64,000 bases of DNA from Methylobacterium nodulans ORS 2060 (GCF_000022085.1 NC_011894.1:6570501-6634500); one strand, 5' to 3'; numbered from the stretch's first letter, positions 16,231-25,853 are shown. Numbers and translations: made by a program. The notes: generated from the sequence alone by a model not told the origin.

Positions 16231-19200
16231 ATGGCGATCCTCGACCACACCGGACGGCGGGACCCGCCGCATCCGGACCGGCTCGCCGAGAACCCGGCGC
16301 CCTCCGCTCCCGAGCGGCGGCAGCTCACCGTGATGTTCTGCGACCTCGTGGATTCGACGGTGCTGGCCTCCCGGCTCGATCCGGAGGACCTGCGCGACGT
16401 GCTGCGCAGCTACCAGGGCCTGTGCGCCGAGGTCGTCGCGCGCCACGGGGGCTTCGTCGCGCAGTTCCAGGGCGACGGCATCGTGATCTATTTCGGCTTC
16501 CCCATGGCCCACGAGGACAGCGTGGAAGCGGCGGTGCGGGCGGGGCTCGAGATCCTGCGGCGGGTGCCGGAGCTGCGGGTATCGACCGAGACCGACGCCC
16601 AGGTCCGCATCGGCGTCGCGACCGGCGTGGTCGTTGTCGAGGATGCGACCGAGACCCCGGGCACGCGCACGGCCATCATCGGCCAGGTGCCGAACCTCGC
16701 CGCCCGCATCCAGGCCGCCGCCGCCCCCGGCACCCTGGTGATTGCCGATGCATCGCGCCGGCTCCTGGGCTCCCTGTTCGACCTCACGGATCTCGGCCCC
16801 CACCGGCTCAAGGGTATCGCGGACGAGGTGGTGCTGTGGCGCGTCGACGGCGCGCGCGAGCACGCCGCCCGCTCCGAGGGGCGCCGCAGCGGCGCTGTTC
16901 ATGTCGGGCGCCTGCGGGAGCTCGAAGCCCTCTCCGAGAGCTGGGCGCTCGCCGAGTCGGGCCAGGGGCAGGTGGTGCTGGTGCGGGGCGAGCCCGGGAT
17001 CGGCAAATCCGCCCTGCTGCGCGCCTGGACGAGCCGGCTTGGCGATGCACCCGCGGGTGCCCTTGCGGGCCCCGACGTGACGCGCGTCGCGCTCCAGTGC
17101 TCGCCGCGGCACACGCATAGCCCGTGGTATCCGCTGCTCGCGCATCTGCGGCGCGTCTCCGGCCTCGCTCCGGACGACCCGCCCGCGCTCCGGCGGGAGA
17201 AGATCGAGCGGCTGCTCGCGCCGGAGCGGCGGGACGAGGGCGTGCCTCTCCTCGCCCATCTCCTCTCGGTGCCCCTGGAGGATGCGCCTCCGGACCCGGA
17301 CCTGACCTCGGACCAGCGCAAGGCGGCGACCCTGCGCCTCCTCCTCGACGAGCTGATCGGCCTCACCGCGCGCAGGCCCGTGGTGATGGTGGTCGAGGAC
17401 GCGCAATGGGCCGACCCGACCACCGAGGAGCTGGCCCGCCTCGTCATCGACCGGCTCGCGGGGCGGCGGCTGCTCCTCCTCGTCACGGCCCGCCCCGAAT
17501 ACCAGCCCGCCTGGGCCGACCGGCCGGCCGTCCGGCAGCTGACCCTCACGGGCCTCGATGCCGGCGAGGCGGAGGAGCTGGTCCGGGGCCTGGCGCAGAG
17601 CCGGCCGCTCGCAGCGCAGGAGCGGCGCGACATCGTCGCCAAGGCCGACGGCGTCCCGCTCTTCATCGAGGAACTCACCCATGCGGTGCTGGAGGTGCGG
17701 GACGGTCCCGGCTCCGGCCCCGAGGTCTCCCGCGTCCCCTCGACCCTCCAGGACATCATCATGGCGCGGCTCGACCGGCTCGGCAGCGCCAAGCCGATCG
17801 CCCAGATCGGAGCGGCGCTCGGCCGCTCCTTCACCTGGACGATGCTGCAGCGCATCGCGGAGCGCCCGGATCGCGACCTTGCCGCGGCGCTCGGCGAGAT
17901 CGTCCAGGCGGGCCTGCTCTCGGAGCAGAGCGGGGCGGCCGGCACGACCTACCTGTTCAAGCACGCCCTCGTGCAGGACGCAGCCTACGAGAGCCTGCTG
18001 CGGGCGAGCCGCCGCACCCTCCATGCCCGGATCGCCGCCGTCCTCGAGGCGGATTTCCCGGACATCGCCGAGACCGAGCCCGAGACCGTCGCGCATCACC
18101 TGCGGGGGGCGCAGCTCTTCCACCGGGCGGCGGCGGCCTCCCTGAGGGCCGGGCAGCGGGCGGCGGCGCGCTTCGCCAACCCGGAAGCGATCCAGCACTT
18201 CCGGGCCGGCATCGAGGACCTCGCCCGGGTCCGGGGCGAGGAGACCGGGCTGCTCGGCCCCCGGCTCCATCTCGGCCTCGCCCAGGCCTTCTACGTCGTG
18301 AAGGGCCCCGCCCACGACGACACGGTGGCGGCCTATGCGAGGGCGCAGGAATTCCTGGACGACCTCAGCGATCCGGACGAGCGCTTCTCCCTCCTGTGGG
18401 GCATCTTCTCGGGGCACCATTTCGCCGCCCGCTTCGCGCCCGCGGAGGCCTCGGCCCGGAAATGCCTCGACCTCGCCCGCCGCGACGGGGATTCGACGCA
18501 TCTCTGCCAAGCGCACCGCATGCTCGGCTATGTCTGCTTCTTCCGGGGCGACCTGCCGGGCGCGCAGGCGCATTTCCGGGAGATCCGCCGCCTCTACCGG
18601 CCGGACCCGCACCGGGGCCTCGCTCCCATCTTCGGGGCCGACTGCCAGGTCGGGGCCGCCGGGTTCGAGTGCGTCATCCTGTGCGCGGAGGGCCGCGTCG
18701 TGGAGGCGGTCGCGATGGCCGAGGCGAATCTCTACCATGCGCGCCTTCTCGGCCATCCGGCGAGCATCGGCTGGGCGCTCGCCTCCGCCTGCTACGTGCA
18801 TCACTACCGGGGCGACCGGCCGGCGACGCGGGCGGCCGCCGCGGAGGGCGTCGCGTTCTGCCGCGCCCATGCCATCGCGGCCTGGGGCCTGCACTGCAAG
18901 GTCTTCCTGGCCTGGTCCGCCGCGGCGGGGCCCGAGCGGGCCGATCTCGCCGCCGAGATCGTCGGCGACATCGCGGATGCCGCCACGCGCACGCGGCTCG
19001 GCCTGCCGCAGCTCCGGGGCCTCGCGGCCGAGGCGCTGCTGCTCTGCGGCGATCCCGAGCCGGCGCTGGATCAGGTCCGAATCGCCCTCGACGAGATCGC
19101 GCAGACCGGACAGGCCTTCTTCGGGCCGGCGCTCCTGCGCCTGCGCGGGCTGTGCGCGCTCGCCCGCGGCGAGACCGACGCCGAGGCGTGGCTGCGCAAG

Positions 19201-19362
19201 GCGGTCGCCGCAGCCCGGGCCATGGGGGCGGGGCTCCTGGAAGAGCGCGCGAGGGCAGACCTCGCGGCCCTCGCGCAGCAGGCAGGCCGCCGGACGCGCC
19301 GGGAGCTGGTGCGGGCCCTGCTCGCTGCGCCCGATCCCGCCGGACCGCCGCGCCGTCCCTGA
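16231..19362 (+). CDS. Class III adenylate/guanylate cyclase with AAA ATPase and helical repeats
   Basis: I choose ATG 16231 (GGGAG upstream), giving about 1043 residues. Residues about 28-210 form a class III cyclase domain ([49 protein letters not shown]), with the metal Asp of FCD present. An AAA/ATPase module follows with Walker A GEPGIGKS (253-260) and Walker B-like [12 protein letters not shown], then TPR-like helical repeats to the end. Such proteins are large cytoplasmic signalling ATPases; the catalytic product (cAMP or cGMP) cannot be read here. It lies about 120 bases after the peroxidase-P450 gene on the same strand, so co-transcription is possible. Confidence 0.85.
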
Positions 19363-19438
19363 ACTCCGTCCAGGAGCACGGGGCACCGGTTCTCGGCGCA
19401 AGCTTGGCCTTGCGCCACGGATGTGTGAAGGGCCGCGG

Positions 19439-19762
19439 ATGACGACCCTCCTGGCCTATGTCGGTGCGGCGCTCGCCGAGATCGCCGGATGCTTCGCGGT
19501 CTGGGCGTGGCTGCGCCTCGGCCGGTCGCCGCTGTGGCTCGGGCCCGGCCTCGCCTCGCTCGCCCTGTTCGCCGTCCTGCTGACGCGGGTGGAGAGCGGG
19601 GCCGCCGGCCGGGCCTACGCGGCCTATGGGGGCGTCTACATCGCGGCCTCTCTCGTCTGGCTCTGGGGTGTGGAGGGGCAGCGGCCGGACCGCTGGGACC
19701 TCGGCGGCGCGGCCCTCTGCCTCGCCGGCACCGCCGTGATCCTGCTCGGCCCGCGCGGCTGA
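19439..19762 (+). CDS. YnfA/UPF0060 small membrane protein
   Basis: ATG 19439 starts [20 protein letters not shown], and 107 residues encode four transmembrane helices. The pattern [14 protein letters not shown], then [30 protein letters not shown], is diagnostic of the YnfA family, distant relatives of small multidrug exporters. Length is as expected. Function in the host is not established. It is preceded closely by the cyclase gene and followed by the metal-responsive rcnR-rcnA pair, but an operator between them suggests a separate transcript. Confidence 0.92.
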
Positions 19763-19802
19763 GGCCGCTCGCAGCCTGCGGCCGTCTCGGCTCTCGACAC
19801 CG

Positions 19803-19819
19803 ATAGGGTACCCCCCTAT
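19803..19819. promoter_or_regulatory. Operator-like palindrome for the RcnR repressor
   Basis: ATAGGG and CCCTAT arms flank a TACCC centre 24 bases before the rcnR start. CsoR/RcnR-class repressors recognise G/C tracts flanked by A/T-rich inverted sequence, so autoregulation of rcnR-rcnA from this site is expected. No footprint evidence is available. Confidence 0.55.
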
Positions 19820-19843
19820 GTTACTGGCGAAAGACGACCGCGC

Positions 19844-20122
19844 ATGTCCCACACGATCGAACACAAGACGAAGCTGCTCGGCCGCATCCGGCGGATCAAA
19901 GGGCAGGCGGAGGCGGTCGAGCGCGCCCTCGAGGCGGAGATCGGCTGCGCAGATGTGCTGATGCTCGTCGCCTCGATGCGCGGGGCCCTCAACGGCCTCA
20001 CCGCCGAGCTGATGGAGGAGCACATCCGCCACCACGTCGTGAACCCGGACAGCGAGCCGGATTCGGAGCGCGCCAGGGGTGCGGCCGAGCTGATCGACGT
20101 GGTGCGCACCTACCTTAAGTGA
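19844..20122 (+). CDS. rcnR: Nickel/cobalt-responsive repressor RcnR
   Basis: This 92-residue all-helical protein of the CsoR/RcnR/FrmR (DUF156) family starts MSHTIEHKTKLLGRIRRIKG. The four metal ligands described for RcnR are all present: His3, Cys35 (in EIGCADVLM), His60 and His64 (in EEHIRHHVV). FrmR has Glu, and CsoR different residues, at these places, so Ni/Co sensing is the best reading. Metal binding should release DNA and derepress the exporter gene that starts 11 bases downstream at 20133. An operator-like palindrome precedes the gene. Confidence 0.9.
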   Translation: MSHTIEHKTKLLGRIRRIKGQAEAVERALEAEIGCADVLMLVASMRGALNGLTAELMEEHIRHHVVNPDSEPDSERARGAAELIDVVRTYLK

Positions 20123-20132
20123 CGGAGGCGCC

Positions 20133-21263
20133 ATGACCCCGTTCGCCGACCTGCTCCAGCAGGGGACCGCGCATGCCTGGCTGTTCGTGCCGAGCGCGGT
20201 GCTGCTCGGCGCCCTGCACGGGCTGGAGCCCGGCCATTCCAAGACCATGATGGCGGCCTTCATCATCGCGGTGCGCGGGACCGTCGCGCAGGCGGTGCTG
20301 CTGGGGCTCGCGGCGACGCTCTCGCACACGGCGGTCGTCTGGGCGATCGCGCTCGGCGGGCAGTCTTTCGGCCGGGAATGGGGGGCTGAGGCCGCCGAGC
20401 CCTATTTCCAGCTCGCCTCGGCCGGCATCATCGTCGGCATCGCGCTCTGGATGGCGTGGCGGACGTGGCGCGAGCAGCATCATCACCATCATCACCATGA
20501 CGAGCCCCGCCGCATCGCCACGCGGGACGGGCTGCTGACGCTGGCGGTGTTCGAGGACGGCGTGCCGCCGCGCTGGCGCATCCACGCGGAACGCGGCCCG
20601 CTCCCGGCGGCCCGGGAGGTGAGCGTCGAGACCCTGCGGCCAGACGGCACCCGGCAGCGTTTCGCCTTCGCCGACCGGGGCGCCTTCCTGGAGAGCCTGG
20701 AGGAGATCCCGGAGCCGCACGCCTTCACGGCCCGGCTGCACCGGGACGGCCCCGCCGGCGCGGAGACCCATGAGCAGGTCTTCGAGGAGCACGATCACGC
20801 CCACATGAATCTCGGCGACGAGGACGACGCGCATGCCCGGGCGCATGCCCAGGACATCCGGCGGCGCTTCGCGGGCCGCACCGTGACCACCGGCCAGATC
20901 GTCCTGTTCGGCCTGACCGGCGGCCTGATCCCGTGCCCGGCGGCCATCACGGTCCTGCTCCTGTGCATCCAGCTCAAGCAGTTCAGCCTCGGCTTCGCGC
21001 TCGTCGTCTGCTTCAGCATCGGGCTCGCCCTGACGATGGTGTCGGCGGGCGTGCTCGCGGCCCTGAGCGTCCGGCAGGTCTCGCGCCGCTGGTCCGGGCT
21101 CGGCATCATCGCCCGGCGCGCGCCCTACGCCTCGGCGGCGCTCATCGTGCTGGTGGGCCTCTATACCGGCTGGCTCGGCTGGCAGGGCCTCCGGCACGGC
21201 GCGGAGGCGCATGCCGGACTGCTCCCAGCCGCGCAGGCGGCCGGACAGGGGGGCGGCACCTGA
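20133..21263 (+). CDS. rcnA: Nickel/cobalt efflux protein RcnA
   Basis: A 376-residue NicO/RcnA family exporter. The signature LLGALHGLEPGHSKTMMAAF lies in the first membrane helix region (about 24-43). A long hydrophilic loop contains His runs (EQHHHHHHHDEP near 115 and EEHDHAHMNLG near 215) expected to bind metal, and GLIPCPAAITVLLL starts the second membrane half. It would expel Ni(II)/Co(II) from the cytoplasm. It lies directly after rcnR in a two-gene operon. The inter-helix loop is longer than in E. coli RcnA. Confidence 0.9.
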   Translation: MTPFADLLQQGTAHAWLFVPSAVLLGALHGLEPGHSKTMMAAFIIAVRGTVAQAVLLGLAATLSHTAVVWAIALGGQSFGREWGAEAAEPYFQLASAGIIVGIALWMAWRTWREQHHHHHHHDEPRRIATRDGLLTLAVFEDGVPPRWRIHAERGPLPAAREVSVETLRPDGTRQRFAFADRGAFLESLEEIPEPHAFTARLHRDGPAGAETHEQVFEEHDHAHMNLGDEDDAHARAHAQDIRRRFAGRTVTTGQIVLFGLTGGLIPCPAAITVLLLCIQLKQFSLGFALVVCFSIGLALTMVSAGVLAALSVRQVSRRWSGLGIIARRAPYASAALIVLVGLYTGWLGWQGLRHGAEAHAGLLPAAQAAGQGGGT

Positions 21264-21396
21264 AACGATTCCATGGCGATGGAAGCCGCGCCCATTCGGT
21301 GTATGAGGGTGTTGATTGCCCTCTCGTGACGCAGTGTTTCATGGCGATCCAGGTTGGAAAGAGAGATACTGCACCTATCAATCCGGAGGTTGGTTC

Positions 21397-22029
21397 ATGC
21401 CTGAATTAGCCAACTTGCTTGCATTCGGCCTCGTTGCTCTCGGCATGGTCCTGACCCCGGGACCAAACATGGTCTACCTGGTTTCACGTTCAATCTGCCA
21501 AGGTCGTGCAGCGGGACTCATATCCTTAGGTGGCGTTGCTCTTGGCTTTGTATTTTACATGCTATGCGCCGCATTCGGAATCACAGCCATTGTTATGGCC
21601 GTTCCCTATGCCTATGACGCGCTCCGCTTCGCAGGCGCATTGTACTTGCTCTATCTTGCGTGGCAGGCCGTAAAGCCGGGTGGGCGATCGCCATTTCAGG
21701 TCAAGGAACTGCCGAAGGACAGCGCGAAGAAGCTGTTCATGATGGGTTTCATTACCAATCTGCTCAATCCAAAGATTGCAGTTATGTATCTTTCGCTGCT
21801 GCCGCAGTTCATAAGCCCGGAGAATGGCAGCGTATTGACGCAATCATTGATGTTGGGTGGCACGCAGATCATCATCAGCGTCGCGGTGAACGCGGCAATA
21901 GCTTTGGCTGCGGGATCAATTGCTGTGTTTTTGTCGAGCCGTCCGACATGGATCGCCGTACAGCGGTGGTTGATGGGAACGGTCCTGGCGGGACTTGCAG
22001 TTCGTATGGCTACGGAGTCGCGCCGCTAA
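21397..22029 (+). CDS. LysE family amino-acid/metabolite exporter, low GC
   Basis: ATG 21397 with GGAGG eight bases upstream gives 210 residues (MPELANLLAFGLVALGMVLT). The LysE/RhtB signature is present: LTPGPNMVYLVSRSICQGR near residues 19-37, then FAGALYLLYLAWQA and GFITNLLNPKIAVMYLSLLP, with about six transmembrane helices. These proteins export amino acids such as lysine, homoserine or threonine; the substrate is unknown. Base use differs from its neighbours, with many A/T third positions (the 60 bases from 21541 contain only 28 G or C), suggesting recent transfer. Confidence 0.9.
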   Translation: MPELANLLAFGLVALGMVLTPGPNMVYLVSRSICQGRAAGLISLGGVALGFVFYMLCAAFGITAIVMAVPYAYDALRFAGALYLLYLAWQAVKPGGRSPFQVKELPKDSAKKLFMMGFITNLLNPKIAVMYLSLLPQFISPENGSVLTQSLMLGGTQIIISVAVNAAIALAAGSIAVFLSSRPTWIAVQRWLMGTVLAGLAVRMATESRR

Positions 22030-22242
22030 ACTGGACGAACGTGCCGAGTGCTTAGGCGGTGCGGACACTTACTTGAGCCAGAGGATTGTTGCAGCGGCGG
22101 AACCAACGGTCCTTTTCAAGGCCCATTGGTATGACGAATCCGTAATCTGCGGGCCACGGGCCGGTCAGGGCCCCTCTCTAGAATGGCGTCATCGATCAAG
22201 GCCGCGTCGTGCGGCCCCACGCCATCTGGAGGATGTTTGCTC

Positions 22243-23751
22243 ATGACCGAGCCCGTTCCCGCGTCCCGTTTCCACCGCAAGGCCCTCGCCTCCGTGGCGG
22301 CCGTGACGCTCGTGGCGACGGGCGCGCTCGGCACCGCCTTCCTGCCGCCGAGCACGCCGGTCCTCGCCCAGGCTCTGCCGCAGACCCCGATCACGGTCCC
22401 CGAGCACCCGCCGGGCAGCTTCGCGCCCATCGTCAACAGGGTGAAGCCCGGCGTCGTCTCCGTGAAGGTGTCGCTCAAGGACGGCGCCGACGACGATGAC
22501 GGGCCGGGCAGCGTCCAGAACCTGCCGCCGCAATTGCGCGAGTTCTTCCGCCGCTTCGGCGAGAACGGCATGCCCAACCGGCCGCACCGCAACGGGGGGC
22601 GGGCCGCGCAGGGCTCGGGCTTCTTCATCTCGCCCGACGGCTACGTCGTCACCAACAACCACGTGGTGGAGAACGCCCAGTCGGTCGAGGTCACCCTCGA
22701 TGACGGCCGCACCCTCGCCGCGAAGGTCATCGGCACCGACCCCAAGACCGACCTCGCGCTCCTCAAGGTCACGGAGGGCGGCCCGTTCCCGTACGTGAAG
22801 CTCGCCCACGGCGCGCCGCAGGTCGGCGACTGGGTGGTGGCGATCGGCAACCCGTTCGGTCTCGGCGGCACGGTCACGGCCGGCATCGTCTCGGCCCGCG
22901 GCCGCGACATCGGCGCCGGCCCCTATGACGACTTCCTGCAGATCGATGCGCCGATCAACAAGGGCAATTCGGGCGGCCCGACCTTCAACGTCTCGGGCGA
23001 GGTCGTGGGCGTCAACACCGCCATCGCCTCGCCGTCCGGCGGCAATGTGGGGCTGGCCTTCGCGATCCCCTCGGAGACCGTGCAGGCGGTCGTCGACCAG
23101 CTGCGCACAGACGGCAAGGTCGCCCGCGGCTATCTGGGCCTCCAGATCCAGCCGGTGACGAAGGACATCGCCGAGGGTCTGGGCCTCGACAAGGCGAAGG
23201 GCGCCCTCGTCACCAGCACGCAGGACGGCACCCCGGCCGCGAAGGCGGGCCTCAAGTCCGGCGACGTGGTGCAGGCGGTCAACGGCGAGCCCGTGAGCGA
23301 TGCCCGCGAGCTGTCGCGCAGAATCGCCGCGATGAAGCCCGGCACCAAGGTCGAGCTCTCCTACCTGCGGGGCGGCAAGACCGACACCGCCACGGTGGAG
23401 CTCGGGACCCTGCCGAACGACATCAAGGTGGCCTCCCGCGACGAGCGCGGGCGGGGCAGCGATGCCCAGCCGCGGCTCGGCCTCAGCCTCGCGCCCGCGG
23501 ATGCGGTCGGGGCCGGCACCGAGGGCGTTGCGGTGGTGAATGTCGATCCGGACGGCCCGGCGGCGGCCAAGGGCATCGAGCCGGGCGACATCATCCTGGA
23601 TGTCGGCGGCCAGCCGGTCTCCTCGGTCTCCGACGTTCAGAGCCGCATCCGCAGCGCGGAGCGCGACGGCCGCAAGGCGGTGCTGATGCGGATCAAGAGC
23701 GACAAGGGGGTGCGCTTCGTCGCCATCGGCCTCCAGAACAAGAACGGCTGA
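22243..23751 (+). CDS. degP: Do/DegP-family periplasmic serine protease
   Basis: ATG 22243 has GGAGG upstream and yields 502 residues with an N-terminal signal sequence (ALASVAAVTLVATGALG, cleavage likely after VLAQA). The trypsin-like triad is His140 (VVTNNHVVEN), Asp170 (DPKTDLALLK) and Ser243 (INKGNSGGPTF). Two PDZ domains follow (about 285-375 and 400-500; GYLGLQIQPVTKDIAEGLGL and PRLGLSLAPADAVGAG). It acts as periplasmic protease/chaperone in envelope stress. All catalytic residues are present. A degP paralogue name such as mucD would be equally possible. Confidence 0.93.
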   Translation: MTEPVPASRFHRKALASVAAVTLVATGALGTAFLPPSTPVLAQALPQTPITVPEHPPGSFAPIVNRVKPGVVSVKVSLKDGADDDDGPGSVQNLPPQLREFFRRFGENGMPNRPHRNGGRAAQGSGFFISPDGYVVTNNHVVENAQSVEVTLDDGRTLAAKVIGTDPKTDLALLKVTEGGPFPYVKLAHGAPQVGDWVVAIGNPFGLGGTVTAGIVSARGRDIGAGPYDDFLQIDAPINKGNSGGPTFNVSGEVVGVNTAIASPSGGNVGLAFAIPSETVQAVVDQLRTDGKVARGYLGLQIQPVTKDIAEGLGLDKAKGALVTSTQDGTPAAKAGLKSGDVVQAVNGEPVSDARELSRRIAAMKPGTKVELSYLRGGKTDTATVELGTLPNDIKVASRDERGRGSDAQPRLGLSLAPADAVGAGTEGVAVVNVDPDGPAAAKGIEPGDIILDVGGQPVSSVSDVQSRIRSAERDGRKAVLMRIKSDKGVRFVAIGLQNKNG

Positions 23752-23810
23752 TCCGACCGATCGCCGCGGAACGGGGCCGGCTCCGAGAGGGGCCGGCCTC
23801 GCCGCGTTTC

Positions 23811-23831
23811 AGGCGGATTTCAGCTTCGCTC
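23811..23831 (-). repeat. Copy 1 of a 21-base dispersed repeat
   Basis: The reverse complement of this site, GAGCGAAGCYGAAATCCGCCT (Y = T here), recurs on the plus strand at 49207-49227 with one difference. Both copies are intergenic and downstream of a gene on the plus strand. It is probably a short genome-wide interspersed element. Confidence 0.55.
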
Positions 23832-24048
23832 AGGGGGCGCGATGAGACGGTCTCCGCCCCCTTCGCGCACCCTCTTTCCCGGATCTCCTTCCGCTGACGC
23901 TGCATGCGCCCGGGACAGGGGGGCGGGCGACGGGAGGCCGGGCGAGACGGCGGTCTCCGAACGGACCGTCCGGAAACCGGATCAGGTGCCACCGGCTGCA
24001 CCGACCCTGACGGATGAACCCTGAGGCGGCGGCATGAGCGCCCCCGAT

Positions 24049-24202
24049 GGCAGCCGACCCCTGCCCTCATGCTGAGGTGCTCCGAAGGAGCCTCGAAGCA
24101 CACCAGAACGCTGGTCCGAGGCTGTGGTGGCTGGGAGCACCGGTCCGGGGTGCTTCGAGGCTCCTTCGGAGCACCTCAGCATGAGGGCAGGGGTCGGCTG
24201 CC
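24049..24202. repeat. Perfect 53-base inverted repeat with 48-base spacer
   Basis: The arms 24049-24101 and 24150-24202 are exact reverse complements over 53 bases. Each arm contains its own small palindrome GCTCC-GAA-GGAGC, and the spacer carries a further ACCAG/CTGGT hairpin. The whole can fold into a cruciform or long RNA stem. It sits between convergent genes degP (ends 23751) and an unknown membrane protein gene (ends 24281). It resembles the REP/BIME-type elements of Hyphomicrobiales, where CCTCATGCTGAGG-like sequences are abundant. No transposase is visible. Confidence 0.9.
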
Positions 24203-24280
24203 ACGCAGGTCAGGTTCGATTTCGACGAAGCGAGCGCTCGGCGTCGCAGGCTCCGTCTCACCCGCAGAGCCGGTTTCTAG

Positions 24281-25180
24281 TCAGGGGCTGCACAGGAGGG
24301 CGAGGCGGCGCCCGGCCACCCGGCCGCGGGCGGTGCCATCCGTGTGGATGCGGTCACCCTCCAGGCGGATCTGCCCGGCATTCTGGATCAGCGTGTAGCG
24401 GATGCGGTCGAGACCGAGCCCGTACAGCCCGGCCCAGAGCCGAAGCGCCGCGCAGAAGTTTTTCAGGCTTTCCGGCCCGTAGCGGACCGGGACGAGGATC
24501 GGCGCCACCCGCGCGGCACCGAGGGCCGCGCTGCGGAAGCCCGCGAGCAGGTCGGACCGCCCCTCCGGCAGGTCGAAGGCGGCGAGGGACTCGACGCCGA
24601 GCGCCCCCGCCCGGTCGGAGGGACGGGTGGCGAGCGTCAGCGCGAGGGGCTGGTCGGCCAGCACCACCACGGCGCGGTCGGGCGCCTCGGTCAGGTCGAG
24701 GGCGGCGCGGCGGTAGGACGGCACGTCGGCGGGCCGCGGCTGCGTGAAGCCGAGGCCGATCACGTCGAGCCACGCGGCCGAGCCGGAGACGCGATCGGGA
24801 TGGGTCACGAAGCCGACGAGCCGGCGGCGCTGGGCCTCCCGCTCGGCCGCGACGTCGGGCGTCACGATGCCGGCTTCCGGCAGGGGCGGCGTGGGCTGCG
24901 GTGGAGCGGCCGGCGGCTCGGGCCGGTCCGGCGGGACGGAGGGGCGCAGCGACTCGGCCCGCTCGCAGGGCGGACAGGCGGGCGCGGCCGCAGACGGGGT
25001 GGCGGGAGCAGGATCCGGCGCGGGAGAAGCGGGTGTCCGGACGGCCGGCGCGGGCTCCCGCGCCGCGCGGCGGGCCATGAGACCGATGCGCGGATCGAGG
25101 AGCAGGATCAGCACGATCGGGCTCGCCACCGCGGCGAGCGCGGCGAGCCCGAGCAGGCTGCGGATGATCCTGTGTCCCAC
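24281..25180 (-). CDS. Membrane-anchored protein of unknown function
   Basis: I start at GTG 25180 (AGGAAC upstream), giving 299 residues. An N-terminal transmembrane helix (IIRSLLGLAALAAVASPIVL) is followed by a proline-rich linker (about 40-100, with a CPPCE motif) and a soluble C-terminal domain of about 190 residues containing FVTHPDRVSGSAAWLDVIGL and SLKNFCAALRLWAGLYGLGL. The topology suggests an inner-membrane anchor with a periplasmic domain. I do not recognise the family. It is divergent from the secreted protein gene at 25383. The longer ORF to 25528 lacks a good start. Confidence 0.65.
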   Translation of the reverse strand: MGHRIIRSLLGLAALAAVASPIVLILLLDPRIGLMARRAAREPAPAVRTPASPAPDPAPATPSAAAPACPPCERAESLRPSVPPDRPEPPAAPPQPTPPLPEAGIVTPDVAAEREAQRRRLVGFVTHPDRVSGSAAWLDVIGLGFTQPRPADVPSYRRAALDLTEAPDRAVVVLADQPLALTLATRPSDRAGALGVESLAAFDLPEGRSDLLAGFRSAALGAARVAPILVPVRYGPESLKNFCAALRLWAGLYGLGLDRIRYTLIQNAGQIRLEGDRIHTDGTARGRVAGRRLALLCSP

Positions 25181-25382
25181 GCTGTTCCTGCCTTGGCCGC
25201 TCCGGGCGGGCAGTATGCGCGGGTTGCTGCGAACAATGTGTCTGCGCCCACGACGGAGCCGCGCCGCCTGGGGATAGCGGGAACAGCCGGCCCCCGCGGG
25301 GGCCCGCGCCGCGCCTTGACCGGCCGAGGGAGCGACCACAGGGTCGCGCCATGGCGCCCCGGTGGCGCCCCGGAGAACCGCC

Positions 25383-25853
25383 ATGCGCCTGATCGGGCTT
25401 GCCGCGCTCATGTGCCTCGGGAGCACCCTCGGGGCGGCATCCGCGGCGCGGGCCGATGCCTGTGGGACGCTCGCCGGCCGCTTCGTGACGGTGACCGGGG
25501 CCGCGTTCGCCGGCCGCAGCGGCAGCACCGTGGCCTTCGGGGCGGCGGATGCCGACCTGATGCTGCTCGACTGCCGCGCCCCCCGGCAGGTGATCCTGCG
25601 CTCGCGCTTCGCCGAACCGAACCGCTACACCTTCGTGCTGATCGGGCTCGCCGCCAAGGCCCTGGCAGGCGCCCGGCCGGAGGAGGCGGAGACCCTCGCG
25701 CTCGCGCTTCATCGGGCCGCCCGGCTCGGCGGCACCGGTCGGGCCGGGCGGGCGGGGCCGGTGGAGATCACGTGCACGGCCGCGCCCGTGGGTGAATTCC
25801 TGTCGAGCTGCCTCGTGCGCGCCCTGCGCGGCCCGCGGGCCGGGCGGTCCTGA
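25383..25853 (+). CDS. Secreted protein of unknown function
   Basis: ATG 25383 gives 156 residues with a clear signal peptide (MRLIGLAALMCLGSTLGAAS, cleavage after ARA). The mature part has four Cys (ADACGTL, LLDCRAP, EITCTAAP, LSSCLVRAL), which could form two disulfides in the periplasm. No family is recognised. It is divergent from the membrane-anchored gene at 24281-25180, and the 200-base gap between them should hold both promoters. Confidence 0.7.
   Translation: MRLIGLAALMCLGSTLGAASAARADACGTLAGRFVTVTGAAFAGRSGSTVAFGAADADLMLLDCRAPRQVILRSRFAEPNRYTFVLIGLAAKALAGARPEEAETLALALHRAARLGGTGRAGRAGPVEITCTAAPVGEFLSSCLVRALRGPRAGRS

Noticed and set aside
13398..16328. Minus-strand ORF of 976 codons opposite the COX-P450 gene
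   Set aside because: Antisense shadow with no recognisable domain.
16006..19401. Minus-strand ORF of 1131 codons opposite the cyclase gene
   Set aside because: Antisense shadow; the sense strand has clear cyclase and Walker motifs.
21995..22246. ORF after the LysE gene as a transposase remnant
   Set aside because: No transposase motif or terminal inverted repeat could be recognised.
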